The notes beneath the pieces are model-generated. The model searched no databases and was not told where the DNA came from. It saw only the letters and a list, made by a program, of their open reading frames with translations. Of a stretch of DNA of 64,000 nt, positions 42,328 to 53,490 are shown piece by piece. Each line of letters starts with the position of its first letter. The first letter of the stretch is position 1. Source of the DNA: Clarireedia homoeocarpa (lineage: Eukaryota > Ascomycota > Leotiomycetes > Helotiales > Rutstroemiaceae); assembly GCA_001465935.1 (NCBI GenBank), contig LNKV01000020.1:875252-939251 (forward strand), written 5' to 3'. Position numbers and translations under genes: made by a program.

Positions 42328-43233
42328 GGTTGATTGTTTCCTGCGTGGAAAATATGAAATAATCGAAAGAGTGCGAAGAAGAAGTCACTTTATAACTTTA
42401 CTACTTCAGAGACAAAAACACACACCACCATCACGGATACACCAAATAAATCATTATATACCCCAGCTTAGCTGAACCCCTCAAACAAAAAAACAAACAA
42501 ATAAACACACCAACTCCCGACCGCTCATCAACCCCCCTTCACCAAGCCATCGGAAATGTCGTCAAATCCCACCCACCACATACATACATACGTACATTCT
42601 ATTCTCTTCTCTCAGCGAGAGCTATGTAACCGAGCAGAAGAAGGCTTGCTTAACTTAACTTCCAAGAAACAGACACAGAAACAGAAACAGAAATAAATCC
42701 TATTCATCCTTCCGTACCCCGGTTTTCCCTCGCCTACGCACGCGCTTAGCTTGACGAAGTAGAATGTAATGTAATATAATATACCCACTCGCTTCGCTTG
42801 GACAGCAGTGACAGACAGTAGTTAGAGTTAGAGATAGAGATAGTATCTCGTCGCAGGAGGAGAAGGAGGAGGAGGAGGAGGAGGAGGAGGAGGAGGAAGA
42901 CGAAATCTACAGTAACGTGGGATTTTATATATAATACAGTATAATAAATGCACAAGGCGAAAACTGACTCCGTGTTTCCAAACTTATTTGAGCTATAAAT
43001 TGGGAGATTCTTGTGCTTCTTTGATGGTTGATTGGGATCTAGTTAGTCTCTTTAGTTCAAGATCATGATAGATGAGCGGAATAGTTAAATATCTTTTTTT
43101 TTTTTTTTTTGATGGACGTGTGTTTGTTCTAGATTCAAGCTTGGAGTTGGTTGTGTAAATGAGTGCACCCCCCTTTTCTTGAGGGAGGAGAGAAGAAAAT
43201 ATATACAATACATACTTATAGAAACATGTAATG
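42328..43233. other. Intergenic region with GGA repeats
   Basis: About 900 bp upstream of the secreted-protein gene and downstream of the 2EXR gene. Holds a GGA/AGG microsatellite at about 42858-42898, short CATA repeats near 42583 and a T18 run near 43093. No gene seen. Confidence 0.6.
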
Positions 43234-43947
43234 TCACCATCCCACTTGAAAAGCGTCTCTTTTTTCTTCTCTGACAAACGCTCCATCCTTTCCGCCTCCC
43301 AGCAGTACACCCTTAAATCTCCGTGTAATATGGACGTATTTAATAACGGGTCCCTTCTTTCTGTTTCTCCCCTCCACATCTCTACTCTCGCTTTTAAGCT
43401 CCTTTTCTTTCTCATTCTCATCTCTCCTCACTCTCTTATCCGCACTGATAACAATCTCATTCTCTGGCCAAATGGGAAAACGTTCCTCCTTCGCTACAAC
43501 CCCCACCTCCGTCAACCTCCCCACCACCTCGCTATCCTCCCTCAAAACCGCCCACGCCTCTTCTCCGACAACCAAATACCGTAGTCGATCCATATTGCTA
43601 CTGCGCATCAAATCCCACAGTTTGAATAACCACGCCGAGGTACCCATCGCGGCGATCTGGCCGGGTGCGAGGCGTAGGTAAATGGTGTCTTGGCACGGAT
43701 CAAGCCATATGTTGAGAGAGAAGATGTAGTGGTAGCGGGTGAGAGCGTAGGCGCGCGATTCGGAGGAGAGGTGCAGGAGAAGGGGGATGGTGTTTGAGGG
43801 GGAGTAGTAGATGGGGACCCAGGTTTGAGAAGGATGCGAGTATTCTAGTTCAATTGTGCGCGGGGAGAGGGTCATGTAGGAGTAGATTAGAAGGCGGAGT
43901 TCTGGTGGAAGGAGGGAGAATTGTGGGAACGGTTTTAGTATAGTCAT
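43234..43947 (-). CDS. 2EXR-domain protein
   Basis: Single exon. I start it at ATG 43947, giving 237 residues, because the domain begins right after (MTILKPFPQFSLLPPELRLL); the frame is open further upstream to 44208, but that part has no domain-like sequence. The 2EXR pattern is seen as FPQFSLLPPELRLLIYSYM, PRTIELEYSH, LLHLSSESRAYALTRYHYIF and LNIWLDPCQDTIYLR. These proteins are common in Pezizomycotina and often lineage-expanded; the domain looks F-box-like but its function is unknown. The C-terminal third is charged (RVRRDENEKEKELKSESRDV) and ends FQVGW. Confidence 0.82.
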   Translation of the reverse strand: MTILKPFPQFSLLPPELRLLIYSYMTLSPRTIELEYSHPSQTWVPIYYSPSNTIPLLLHLSSESRAYALTRYHYIFSLNIWLDPCQDTIYLRLAPGQIAAMGTSAWLFKLWDLMRSSNMDRLRYLVVGEEAWAVLREDSEVVGRLTEVGVVAKEERFPIWPENEIVISADKRVRRDENEKEKELKSESRDVEGRNRKKGPVIKYVHITRRFKGVLLGGGKDGAFVREEKRDAFQVGW

Positions 43948-45375
43948 GGTGTGTTCAGTGCTGGGCGACGCAGAGATAGTTTGGTGAGGAGAGTGAGAGT
44001 TGTATGGGGCCCTCGAGTCCTTTGAAACAATGTCGTGAGGAGGAGGCCGTGGGTTGCAATTGTATTGGGCGAATGGCCCGCCGATGCATAGGACCATGAC
44101 GGCGGAGATGGAGGAAGTAAGATGTGGGAGATGTGGAGATGCGGAAGTAAGGAAACCAGAAGTGTTGTTTATGAGAACGTAGATAGGAAATAAATCTAGG
44201 AGAAACAATAACGACTGACAAGATTCACAAAGATGTCGAAATGTCGACAGTAGAGAAGTGAATCAGAAAAAGAAAGTCGTAACAGGCATGATAGCGTGGA
44301 GCGTAGAATTGAATATGAGGAAACGCCTTGAAGGAAAGCCTAAGAAATGAAAACTCACAGAAGAGATCAAACGCCGAAAGAAGAAAAATTCCGCGCTGCG
44401 AACCTTCTAAATACCCAATCTGTGGGAAATTGAAAGCCTTCTAATACAATCATTCTCGGGCATAGACAATCAGCTCAATGTTGGCAAGACTCCAACAATG
44501 CTTTTGTAGTCCTGAAGGAGCTACACTTAGCGCTTCCATGTCCATCTATGGTCTCTACGACCGCGGACAGATGAGATTGAATAAGGATTTTATGTGATAG
44601 CGAACCCCGTAGCCTTGTTCGGCGCTTGCACTGAGAACTGTGGGCTTGGTAGAAGGGTCGCACCGCCTTGTTGGAGACCTGGTCCACGATCCCTTCGGTT
44701 GCGAATATTCAATACAGTCGAGCGAGCTTAATGAAACGCACAGACTCCATGAGGGCGACAAGGCTGCAAAGGGAGGTTCGGCTCCTTTGGAAAGCTAGCA
44801 GCCTTGTCGCAAGGCTGGCGCCACATTGAGCCCTTCTCCAGATTTGTGTAAGCATCTTTGATTTTTGATTATGGACTTTGCGACGACGACATCTTAAGCT
44901 GATGCCAATGTCGCTTGATATGTAGGAGTCGTACAATTTGAAATCTTGTGACAACTTGCAGGGACTAGAGAAAATGAGTCAAAGATGAGTCGAAGATGAG
45001 TCGAAAATTCTGCGAGTAATAAGCTAGAACTAAGCTAAGCCAATTCTAGAAACAAACTCTGCGGGATTGCCACTTACTCGTTCAGCCTCGTCGTTTTCCA
45101 ATATAAGCAGCAGTAGTTCTTTCTATTTCAACGACTAGATTTGTTTCATTCTCTTTCTAGAAAAGCTTCTTAGATTTTCTTTTTCTTTTATATTTTGTTT
45201 ACGTCTGAAGTCGCCGTATTTTTTTCAAGGCGCAATTGAGTTTTGATAATTTCTACTACAGTTCTGCAGGAATAATTTGAAGCTGCCCCGCCACTTATTA
45301 ACGAAGGACTCGGCGACACAAACAACAGAGGGCGAAATCTTAGATACGAATCTGAATTTCTACAATCTATCCATC
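43948..45375. other. Divergent intergenic region 2EXR / NF-X1
   Basis: About 1.4 kb. A perfect small palindrome AGCCTTG-TCG-CAAGGCT lies at 44800-44816. TC-rich, T-rich sequence at 45115-45240 looks like the NF-X1 promoter and leader. No gene seen; the frame upstream of 45376 is open back to 45277 but has no ATG. Confidence 0.55.
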
Positions 45376-48300
45376 ATGACTACCGTCGAATCAGGTCCTG
45401 CTACTTCTCCTGCTCCGAATCGACCCCCTCGTAATCGTCGTCCAAGAAGAGGTGGACACAGGAACGGAGGTCCAATGGTGGCACAGGCGAATACAACTCC
45501 CAGTTCTGCAAATATTCCTGTGGACTCTGTGGCACTTCGTCCAGCTTCGCTAGAGCCTCTGCCAAACTCAGACGCCTCACGTTCGTCAAACCCGAATCCA
45601 GGTAATAACAATCGCGGTGGGCGTGGCAGAAGGGGTGGTTTCGGGAGAGGTGGTCGACGAGGGGGTCCGGCTGGAGGAGCACCAAGGGGACAACCTATGG
45701 CAAATGGAAGGACGTTCGGCGGCCAGCTCACCTCGAATCCGGTTGCAAGCTCTGGATCCGGCTCTCTAGCCGGAGATGCTCCAGCATTTGTACCGGGAAA
45801 ACCAGTCACCTCTCGAGGACCATCCTCACGCATACCTCGCCCACGTCGAATGTCGAAATCGCAAGCTCCAGATCTCGCCACCCGAACACATGAAGATATT
45901 ACAAATGGTCAATACGAGTGTGTTATTTGTACGAATGAGGTCTTACCAAATTCTAAGATATGGACTTGCAAGACTTGTTGGTCGGTATTACATTTGTCCT
46001 GCGTAAAAAAGTGGTCAAAGAACGAAGTTTCAACGCATCAACAACGAGCAGAAGAAAACGGAGAATTGCCACCACCAAGGCAATGGAGATGCCCGGGTTG
46101 TAATTTGCCGAAACAAGATATCCCGATTTCATACACCTGCTGGTGTGAGAAGGAAATAGAGCCTCGTTCGGAAGCTGGATTACCACCGCACTCTTGCGGT
46201 CAAACCTGCTCGAAGAAGCGCACGGGGCAATGCCCACATCCGTGTGAGCTTATATGCCATGCTGGGCCATGTTTACCTTGTCCTCATATGGGACCCTCGC
46301 TACCATGTTATTGTGGTAAGGAGGCCATCTCAAGGCGATGTCTGGATACCAAGTACGACAGTGGATGGAGCTGTGAGCAAATCTGCGACGATCCTCTACC
46401 ATGTGGTCAGCACAAATGCCAGAAGAAATGCCACGAGGGGTTATGCGGCAGCTGTGAGGTTCCCATTGAATCTATTTGTTACTGTGGCAAAGTAGGAAAA
46501 ACTCTACCTTGCTCAGAACGAGGCGATGAGCGAGAGAGTTTTGCGCCCGCCACATCCGATGAAGGAAGCGTGCAAAGATCGTGGATAGGATCATTTGATT
46601 GTGGGTCTGAATGCCGAAGACCCTTTGATTGCGGCGTTCCAGACCATTACTGTAAAAGTAACTGTCATCCGCAAGATTTATCGCCAGCACATTGTCCCTT
46701 GTCCCCAGATGTTGTTACAACTTGTCCTTGTGGCAGAACTCCAATTGATGCACTATTGAAAATCCCTCGAAGTGACTGCACGATGCCAATTCCACATTGC
46801 CAAGAAAAGTGTCTGAAGCTATTGGGTTGTGGTCATTTGTGTCAGGGAATTTGTCATGAAGGCGGATGTCCACCATGTCGGCAGGCTATGGATATATCAT
46901 GCCGCTGCGGTAGAATTATGTCGGAGTCCCTCTGCCATCAAGGAACGGACGAGAAGCCTCAATGTCCTCGAGTTTGTCGAGCCACGCTCAACTGCGGAAG
47001 GCATGAATGTGGTGAAAGATGCTGTGCAGGCGAGAAGAAAGCAAGTGAAAGACAAGCCGCGAAGAGAAAGCATCGTGCTTTGAATGCACCACCGACCGAA
47101 GAGAATATTGAAGCTGAGCATATATGCATGAAAGTCTGTGGGCGTCCTCTAAAGTGCGGAAACCATACCTGTGCTGCACTCTGTCATAAGGGGCCCTGCA
47201 GATCATGTATGGATGGCATCTTTGAAGATATCAGCTGCGCCTGTGGTCGTACTGTTTTACAAGCACCATTGCCGTGCGGTACGAAGGTACCTGAGTGCCA
47301 TTTCGATTGCACAAGACAAAGGACTTGCGGTCATCCCCAAACTAAACACCAGTGCCATACGGACGAGGAGTCATGTCCAAAATGCCCATTCCTGGTCGAA
47401 AAGCCTTGCATCTGTGGCAAGAGGACATTGAAGAATGTTCCGTGTTGGTTTACTGAAGTTCGATGCGGCTTACCGTGCGGGCGGAAGTTGAAGTGCGGAA
47501 TTCACACATGCCAGAGTCTTTGCCATCGCCCAGGCCAGTGTGAGGACGCGACTTCGCCATGCATTCAACCATGTGGAAAGCGTAAGAGTGTGTGCGACCA
47601 CACTTGCACAGATCCTTGTCATGCACCTTACCCATGCAAAGAAACGACCCCCTGCCAAGGCAAAACATTCATCACCTGTGAGTGCCAACATCAGAAGCAA
47701 GCTGTGAAGTGCCTCGCTTCAAAGACAAGCGAGGGGAATTCGAAGAAGAAATTGGATTGTAATGATGAATGTCTCAAACTTCAACGCAATGCAAAACTTG
47801 CCGCTGCCCTCAACATCGATCCAGCCACTCACGCTGATGATCATATCCCGTACTCTCAACAAACATTGGTTATGTTCAAGGAAATGGTCAAATTCTGTCA
47901 AACGTACGAGCGGGAGTTCCGTGTCTTTGCAGCAGATTCAAATGAAAAAAGATTGAGATTCAAGCCAATGCAACCTCAGCAGCGAGCTTTCTTACACTCA
48001 CTTGCGGAAGATTTTGGCCTCGATAGTGAGAGTCAGGATCCCGAGCCTCACCGTCATGTCTCTATCTTCAAAACACCTAGGTTTGTGTCTGCTCCTGCGA
48101 AGACACTAGCACAATGCGTTAAGGTCAAGCCGGCAACTGCTCCGGAAGCTACTTCATCAAAGCAGCTTGTAACCACGGCAGAGCCATTCAATGCATTCTT
48201 ACTCTTGAACCCCAGATTCGGGCTTACGATTGACGAGATACACACCGATCTTCAGCCTGAGTTTGCCAGCTCCGGTCTCGATTTCGACGTCTCTTTCCTT

Positions 48301-48669
48301 CCTACTGGCGATGTCGTGCTGAGGGGCAAGCCATCTGCAAGCTGGCATACGAAGGTTGATGCAGCGTTGAATGCCATGAAAAGTACAGTCAGCAAGAAAG
48401 TCAAAGCCCTGGACCTTGCGTCTTCTGTGCTTCTCTGCAGTGTGGATTCCAGTTTGAATGTTGTTAGGAAGGAAGAGGATCACTTGGCTGGTGGGTGGAG
48501 TCAGGTGGCTAAGGGTGCCTCGGCAAGCAAGGCTCCGGCAAAACCTGATGTTGGAGTAAAGAGCAGTTTTACGGTTCTGGGGAGCAAGACTTTGGGGAAG
48601 AAAAAGAAATCGTTGGAGAGGGATGCGGTGGATGATTGGGAAAAGGAAGTTGAGGCTTGGGATGCTTAG
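45376..48669 (+). CDS. fap1: NF-X1-type zinc-finger protein (FAP1 homologue)
   Basis: Single exon of 1097 residues from ATG 45376 (MTTVESGPATSPAPN). The N-terminus is an RGG-rich region (NNRGGRGRRGGFGRGGRRGG). A RING/PHD-like finger begins at C182 (YECVICTNEVLPNSKIWTC, SVLHLSCVKKWSKN, RQWRCPGC). Then comes a long series of NF-X1 fingers of the form CGxHxCxxxCHxGxCxxC, such as CPHPCELICHAGPCLPCPH, CGQHKCQKKCHEGLCGSC and CGNHTCAALCHKGPCRSC. An R3H-like region lies near 835-905 (MVKFCQTYEREFRVFAAD to FLHSLAEDFGLD), and the end is Lys-rich and acidic. Yeast Fap1 binds FKBP12 and competes with rapamycin; human NFX1 is a transcriptional and ubiquitin-linked regulator. Full length for the family. 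Confidence 0.93.
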   Translation: MTTVESGPATSPAPNRPPRNRRPRRGGHRNGGPMVAQANTTPSSANIPVDSVALRPASLEPLPNSDASRSSNPNPGNNNRGGRGRRGGFGRGGRRGGPAGGAPRGQPMANGRTFGGQLTSNPVASSGSGSLAGDAPAFVPGKPVTSRGPSSRIPRPRRMSKSQAPDLATRTHEDITNGQYECVICTNEVLPNSKIWTCKTCWSVLHLSCVKKWSKNEVSTHQQRAEENGELPPPRQWRCPGCNLPKQDIPISYTCWCEKEIEPRSEAGLPPHSCGQTCSKKRTGQCPHPCELICHAGPCLPCPHMGPSLPCYCGKEAISRRCLDTKYDSGWSCEQICDDPLPCGQHKCQKKCHEGLCGSCEVPIESICYCGKVGKTLPCSERGDERESFAPATSDEGSVQRSWIGSFDCGSECRRPFDCGVPDHYCKSNCHPQDLSPAHCPLSPDVVTTCPCGRTPIDALLKIPRSDCTMPIPHCQEKCLKLLGCGHLCQGICHEGGCPPCRQAMDISCRCGRIMSESLCHQGTDEKPQCPRVCRATLNCGRHECGERCCAGEKKASERQAAKRKHRALNAPPTEENIEAEHICMKVCGRPLKCGNHTCAALCHKGPCRSCMDGIFEDISCACGRTVLQAPLPCGTKVPECHFDCTRQRTCGHPQTKHQCHTDEESCPKCPFLVEKPCICGKRTLKNVPCWFTEVRCGLPCGRKLKCGIHTCQSLCHRPGQCEDATSPCIQPCGKRKSVCDHTCTDPCHAPYPCKETTPCQGKTFITCECQHQKQAVKCLASKTSEGNSKKKLDCNDECLKLQRNAKLAAALNIDPATHADDHIPYSQQTLVMFKEMVKFCQTYEREFRVFAADSNEKRLRFKPMQPQQRAFLHSLAEDFGLDSESQDPEPHRHVSIFKTPRFVSAPAKTLAQCVKVKPATAPEATSSKQLVTTAEPFNAFLLLNPRFGLTIDEIHTDLQPEFASSGLDFDVSFLPTGDVVLRGKPSASWHTKVDAALNAMKSTVSKKVKALDLASSVLLCSVDSSLNVVRKEEDHLAGGWSQVAKGASASKAPAKPDVGVKSSFTVLGSKTLGKKKKSLERDAVDDWEKEVEAWDA

Positions 48670-51600
48670 TTTTTATGATTGGGTGGAGATAGACCGGGTG
48701 GGGAGGTTAGTAGCCAGCTAGGGTATCGATCGAATTGATCTTGTCAGCTTAGGCGGCATCTTTAGATGCAGAATAGTAACTTATCCTAATGTTGAGGTAG
48801 AAAAATCTTTGCGAATTTCCTGCGTTGCATTTTCGTGGTTACAGTTTTCTTGGTAAGCGCCCTTTCCAAGATTCGCTGTCGAAAACATGTGCATAGATGC
48901 AGCATGATACAGTAAGATAAGATCTTTAGGGGCTGATAAACCCACATCCAATTGGGTTTGTTTAGTTTCTATTTCCCGGGAAAAGGAAATAAAAAGCATA
49001 TATCGATATTTCTTGGTAATCAACGCGCATCATCATTATCAAGGCAGATAGATCCTTTCGTGCTGAGCGTCTCTGGTAGGGCGTAGTGCGCTAGCCTTTT
49101 CATCCACATCCATCTATCTACTGGAATGATAAGCTACATGCATCTAGGGTCAAGATAAGCGATGAGACAGGATGGCGATATCTAAATCTTTTATTACATA
49201 AAAGCACTAGTCATTTTCTGTGCTTCTCTCTTGTAAGTGGTGTAAAGAAGTTCTATGGATGGTCCTCGCGAATTCAATTGGAAACAAATTTGCCCGAAAC
49301 GCTTGTAGCGGCCATTTCTGACAGGCCGTGCTGGCTGATTGAAGAAAGGAGAAGCGAGTGTATGACCTAGTACTGTACTTCCAAAGTAATATAAAGAGGA
49401 TGCGTGTAAACAAGACGACAAAAAAAAAAAAATTTCACGGTGTCAAGAAATATAGTAAGTCAGAGCGTTGTCTTCGTGGCCGATTGACTGACTGAACTGA
49501 CACGTCCTAATGAAGCAGGAAGCTTAAGTGCCATGCGCAGTAAGGGGTGAAACTATTCATCCAAGACATACAGTGAGATACAGGTAGAACAGCTCATTGT
49601 ATCGTACGATAATCGATTTTTAAAGCCCAGAGATATTCTAAGCAAAGACTCTTTAGAGCTGTGAATGACCCCCACGAAAAGATATGCAAATAAGCGCCTC
49701 CTGAGTACTAGTTAGCATTGCCGACTTGTAGATGCTCATCTAGTAATGCAGATCCGGGTAGGGATTGCACATATTTCGCGCCATGGACGGATAGCGATAG
49801 ACGCAAGAAGAATGGACCCTGTTGCCGTGCCTAGGTAAGGGCCGAGCCGATGCATAATGCGTATGCGAGGAATTTGAGGAAACATGCAGACTGGCATGAT
49901 GACTGTAGTGGTCTTGTGACCATGAATAAGGAAAGGCTATAAAGAGCCTTTTGAGGTCCGATTCACTATGGAAGGAACCTGTCAGCCAAATTAAGCCTCG
50001 GAAGTTTAAATCTTCCTCTGCACCGAGCCGGTGATTATCGTAACCGTTTGGCTCTCCCTTGAGTGGTCTCGTGGGGGTTGAAGCCACGGGTGATGCGGCT
50101 CTGTGTTCCCACACGCCCCCAGATTTTATCGGCTCCCGGTGCCGTGTAGAGTAGGTATTTGGGCACTAGTTTTATTCTTCCCCGCAGGGTTTTTGTGCGG
50201 ATACTACCTCGAGCCTTTCTGCGAATAGCAATTCGCGTGGGGGCATCACTGTGCAACCCACGCTGCGCTTTTGAAAATTTCGTCCGTACATCGACCGAGC
50301 CATTCGGAATTTCAGGCACAAGAAATATGTCAGGAGACTTTCTATTATTAGCGGATGCGATCTACCGAATCAAAAGGTGCCGGGTTCTGGATTCGCCCCC
50401 GCAGCTCTTGCAGGTATGTTGTTCCAAATCCGCTTTCGATCTTTCTGTCACTGATCCACATTGAGTAGTAGTTAGAAAGCAATATGACTTGTTCAAGACC
50501 GAGGTACACGTAGTTAACTTAAACGGAATTCTTCGTGATGAATGATCATTAGGTCGGACTTGGCGTCGTATTGCAGAGCAATCACTGGTCAAAGATGAAT
50601 ATGTTATACATCATATTGCACAGCATCGCCAGCTAGTAATTAGAGCGACAGCTGAAGGACAATAGTGTGATTCGAGTAATGTGCTGAGGAGGCGATACTG
50701 TACTACTTCGTATGGTGATGGAACGAGGGTTGGATTCGTTATGTAATATAGTGTTCTTTGGGTGATCCTTTGCGTGGAAAGATTGTACGAAGTAGGCCAA
50801 CATCTGAAAGCCCCCTCGTTTCGAGGTCATGTGCGCCAAGAGTTCGCAAATCTCTGTACGCGAGCCTCCTTTTATTGGCTGAACTTTGCTCGATTATTTT
50901 AAGTCTTTTGAAACCCCCACGCTGCCCACGCTGCCCACGCTGCCCACGCTGCTCACGCTCCCACGCTCCCACGCTGCCACGCTGCCCTCTCAACTTTTTA
51001 CTAGGAAAGGCCACTTCTACCAACACTATGATCTTGGCTCTGCTGGCTCTCCTGGACCCTCTCCGTCAACTAAGCCCGCTTGGGAAGGATCTTACGCTTC
51101 TAGGGATCATCAACCCCGCGAGAAGGATTGAGGTCATCATGCCGCATCAGCAGACATTTAATCTTGCAGCTGCAGCAAGTTTACCAAAGGATAATCTATA
51201 TACAAGAAAATAGGGGCGATTGGGCATCCGCTGGCGAGCTAGTCCAACCAATCTCATAGGAATTTACATAGGAGCGGTGAGTTCTATTATCATTCAGCTC
51301 CGGATTCGGATATGGCTGTCGTCCTGTGTATGGATGCACATTAAATGTGCTGAGTGAGACTGCGCTGAGCATATCTTTGGTGTAGTCATTGTGTCTGAGG
51401 AACTATTTCCGCTCCTTCCAGCCTTCCCGGTGTCTAATAGATTACAGCGCAGCATCTCGGGAGCGAAAAAGCAAGGAAGATTGCTGGAGCTGGGGTTGGA
51501 AGCCGGCGAGGAGCTTGCTTTTTGGTGCGCTGGACAGGATCATCTAGGAAGGAGCAAGGGACGCCATAACGCACAGTGAATTGAATTTAGAATTCTACTT

Positions 51601-52320
51601 TCCTTTTTCTTCCATATCTTCGCTTAGCAGACAACTTGTATGGTTGAAGCAGCTCTCTCATGCCGTTCGTTATTGATTTCCTTACAACTTTGGCGACTAC
51701 TACTGTATTGATTGGGAATCGACAATGCAGGACGCCGATATATGAATTCTGCAAATAAATGGCTCATTGCCATTCTGGGATTTTCCGTCCGTTATCCCGG
51801 GATCAAGGCACGGGGTAGAAGGTGGTGAGATTAATTTTGGACGTGTCTGCCTACACCCATACAAAAGTATCGTTGTCGATATTCGCGATACCTTCCATCG
51901 GGTTGACGTATGTATCTGCCCCGCAATCTTCATCTTGCATCCATAGCTTCTTCCATTTATTAAATAGGAGCAGGGAGTAACAAGCCGAGCCACGAGGCCA
52001 AATCCTTGCCAGCGGTTACCCCCACACTACTTGGGAATTTACGAAGCCCTCCCTCTAATACGCCACCAGGACCAAGCTTAGGAAAATAACTACATAATCA
52101 GGCCATTGTCTACCAACTCAGCTGTTGCGCACTCAGAAGTTTTCTTGATCTCCATCTTCCTGGTCTCTTTCTTACTTTGACTTGTTCACATCCTCTTTCA
52201 GTGATTCTTTACAGGTGTCAATCGAGGCCTTTGTGTGTCAGCCAGTGCTATTGTACTGTTTTCTCCTTCTAGTGCTTCTTTAGACTCAGCCTCCAACTTA
52301 CGTAGAACTCCATATTCATT
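48670..52320. other. Gene-poor stretch
   Basis: About 3.65 kb with no supported gene. Minus-strand frames at 49740-50114 and 50035-50319 and a plus-strand frame at 50159-50464 overlap; the last two begin only at non-ATG codons. A minisatellite of CCCACGCTG type lies near 50918-50990. A plus frame at 51391-51579 (EELFPLLPAFPVSNRLQ) also has no ATG. The last 250 bp are T/C-rich and look like the promoter and leader of the aldolase gene. Composition is mixed; this could hide a non-coding RNA or an eroded insertion, but I see no terminal repeats. Confidence 0.5.
50918..50990. repeat. 9-10 bp minisatellite CCCACGCTG(C)
   Basis: About seven units, first 10 bp (CCCACGCTGC) then shorter variants (CCCACGCT, CCACGCTG). 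The unit-length change shifts frames, arguing against coding. Confidence 0.8.
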
Positions 52321-53490
52321 ATGTCACCCCACAGTGATGCCCCTTCTCCGCCAGTGAGCATCTCGCAGGATCTTTACAATAACACGCCCTTCCGACCCAA
52401 CAGGTCTCCCTTGGGAACCTCTAGCAATGCAGACAGCATGTACGTCGAATCGCAAACAGCCGACTCTGTATACAGCTCGCCATATAACAACTCATCAATT
52501 GATGCTGAAACCCAAATGGTGCGCCCACTAGTTCCTGGGGTCTACGTCCCAACTGTGTGCTTCTTCGATCCAGAGACAGAAGATCTCGACACGGCAACTA
52601 TCTCAGACCACGCAATTCGTCTAGCCAAGTCAGGTGTTGCTGGTCTTACGACTCAAGGTTCCAACGGCGAAGCTGTTCATCTCACACACGCTGAACGTCA
52701 AACCGTCACTGCAACGACGCGTGCAGCATTGACCTCCGCTGGCTTCCAGCACCTTCCCATAATCGTCGGATGCGGAGCTCAGTCTGTTCGAGAGACGTTA
52801 CAGTATTGTCGAGAGGCATATGCTGCTGGCGGAGATTACGCACTCGTTTTACCACCTTCCTACTATGCACCTCTCTTTTCGCCATCTTCGGCTTCCGTCA
52901 TCGAATTTTTCACTGCCATTGCAGATCAATCCCCCATTCCATTAATAATATACAACTACCCCGGCGCCGTTTCCGGCATGGATCTGTCATCAGATATCAT
53001 AATCCAATTATCAACGCACCCCAACATAGTTGGCGTCAAGCTCACCTGTGGCAACACAGGAAAATTAAACCGCATAGTAGCAGCAACCAAATCCCAATCA
53101 GGAACATCTAAATCACAAACCAACACAGCAGCAGGCGCCCCTCCCTTCCTAGTGCTCGGAGGAAGTGCCGATTTCACCCTGCAGAGTCTCATTGGTGGCG
53201 GGCATGGCATATTAGCCGGTCTGGCGAACATTGCCCCGAAATCGTGCATCGAAATCACCAGATTGTTCCGCGAGGGTAAATTGGCCGACGCGCAACGGCT
53301 GCAGGAAGTCGTCGCGAGAGGTGATTGGGCGGCTATTCAGGGTGGCATCATTAGTACGAAAGCAGGCATGCAGGCTTGGTTGGGGTATGGTGGGTTTGGT
53401 CGTGCGCCATTACCGCGGCCGACGGAGGCGGAAATGGAGAAATGGAAAGAGGGATTTAGGGAGTTGGTCTTTTTGGAGAAAAGTCTTTAG
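52321..53490 (+). CDS. DapA/NAL-family class I aldolase (dihydrodipicolinate-synthase-like)
   Basis: Single exon, ATG 52321, 389 residues. The first 65 residues are Ser/Asn-rich and not part of the fold. The (beta/alpha)8 domain then reads LVPGVYVPTVCFFDPETED, GVAGLTTQGSNGEAVHLT (GSNGE loop, residues 113-117), PIIVGCGAQSVRETL, ALVLPPSYYAPLF, IIYNYPGAVSGMDLS with the proton-relay Tyr211, and IVGVKLTCGNTGKLNRI with the Schiff-base Lys240. GGSADFTLQSLIGGGHGILA follows. All catalytic features are kept, so an active pyruvate-type aldolase or lyase is expected. Fungi make lysine by the aminoadipate route, so lysine synthesis is unlikely; fungal members include keto-deoxy-sugar acid and 4-hydroxy-2-oxoglutarate aldolases. 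The exact substrate is open. Confidence 0.9.
   Translation: MSPHSDAPSPPVSISQDLYNNTPFRPNRSPLGTSSNADSMYVESQTADSVYSSPYNNSSIDAETQMVRPLVPGVYVPTVCFFDPETEDLDTATISDHAIRLAKSGVAGLTTQGSNGEAVHLTHAERQTVTATTRAALTSAGFQHLPIIVGCGAQSVRETLQYCREAYAAGGDYALVLPPSYYAPLFSPSSASVIEFFTAIADQSPIPLIIYNYPGAVSGMDLSSDIIIQLSTHPNIVGVKLTCGNTGKLNRIVAATKSQSGTSKSQTNTAAGAPPFLVLGGSADFTLQSLIGGGHGILAGLANIAPKSCIEITRLFREGKLADAQRLQEVVARGDWAAIQGGIISTKAGMQAWLGYGGFGRAPLPRPTEAEMEKWKEGFRELVFLEKSL

Noticed and set aside
44800..44816. Hairpin AGCCTTG-TCG-CAAGGCT as a terminator or RNA gene
   Set aside because: Arms of only 7 bp in a eukaryotic intergenic region; no further support.
45360..45881. Pro-rich minus-strand frame over the NF-X1 N-terminus
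   Set aside because: Antisense shadow of the RGG-rich coding stretch.
50035..50319. Arg/Lys-rich 94-codon minus frame
   Set aside because: It starts only at GTG, has an overlapping open frame on the other strand, and matches nothing I recognise.
51391..51579. 62-codon plus-strand frame (EELFPLLPAFPV...)
   Set aside because: No ATG, no splice context and no recognised family.
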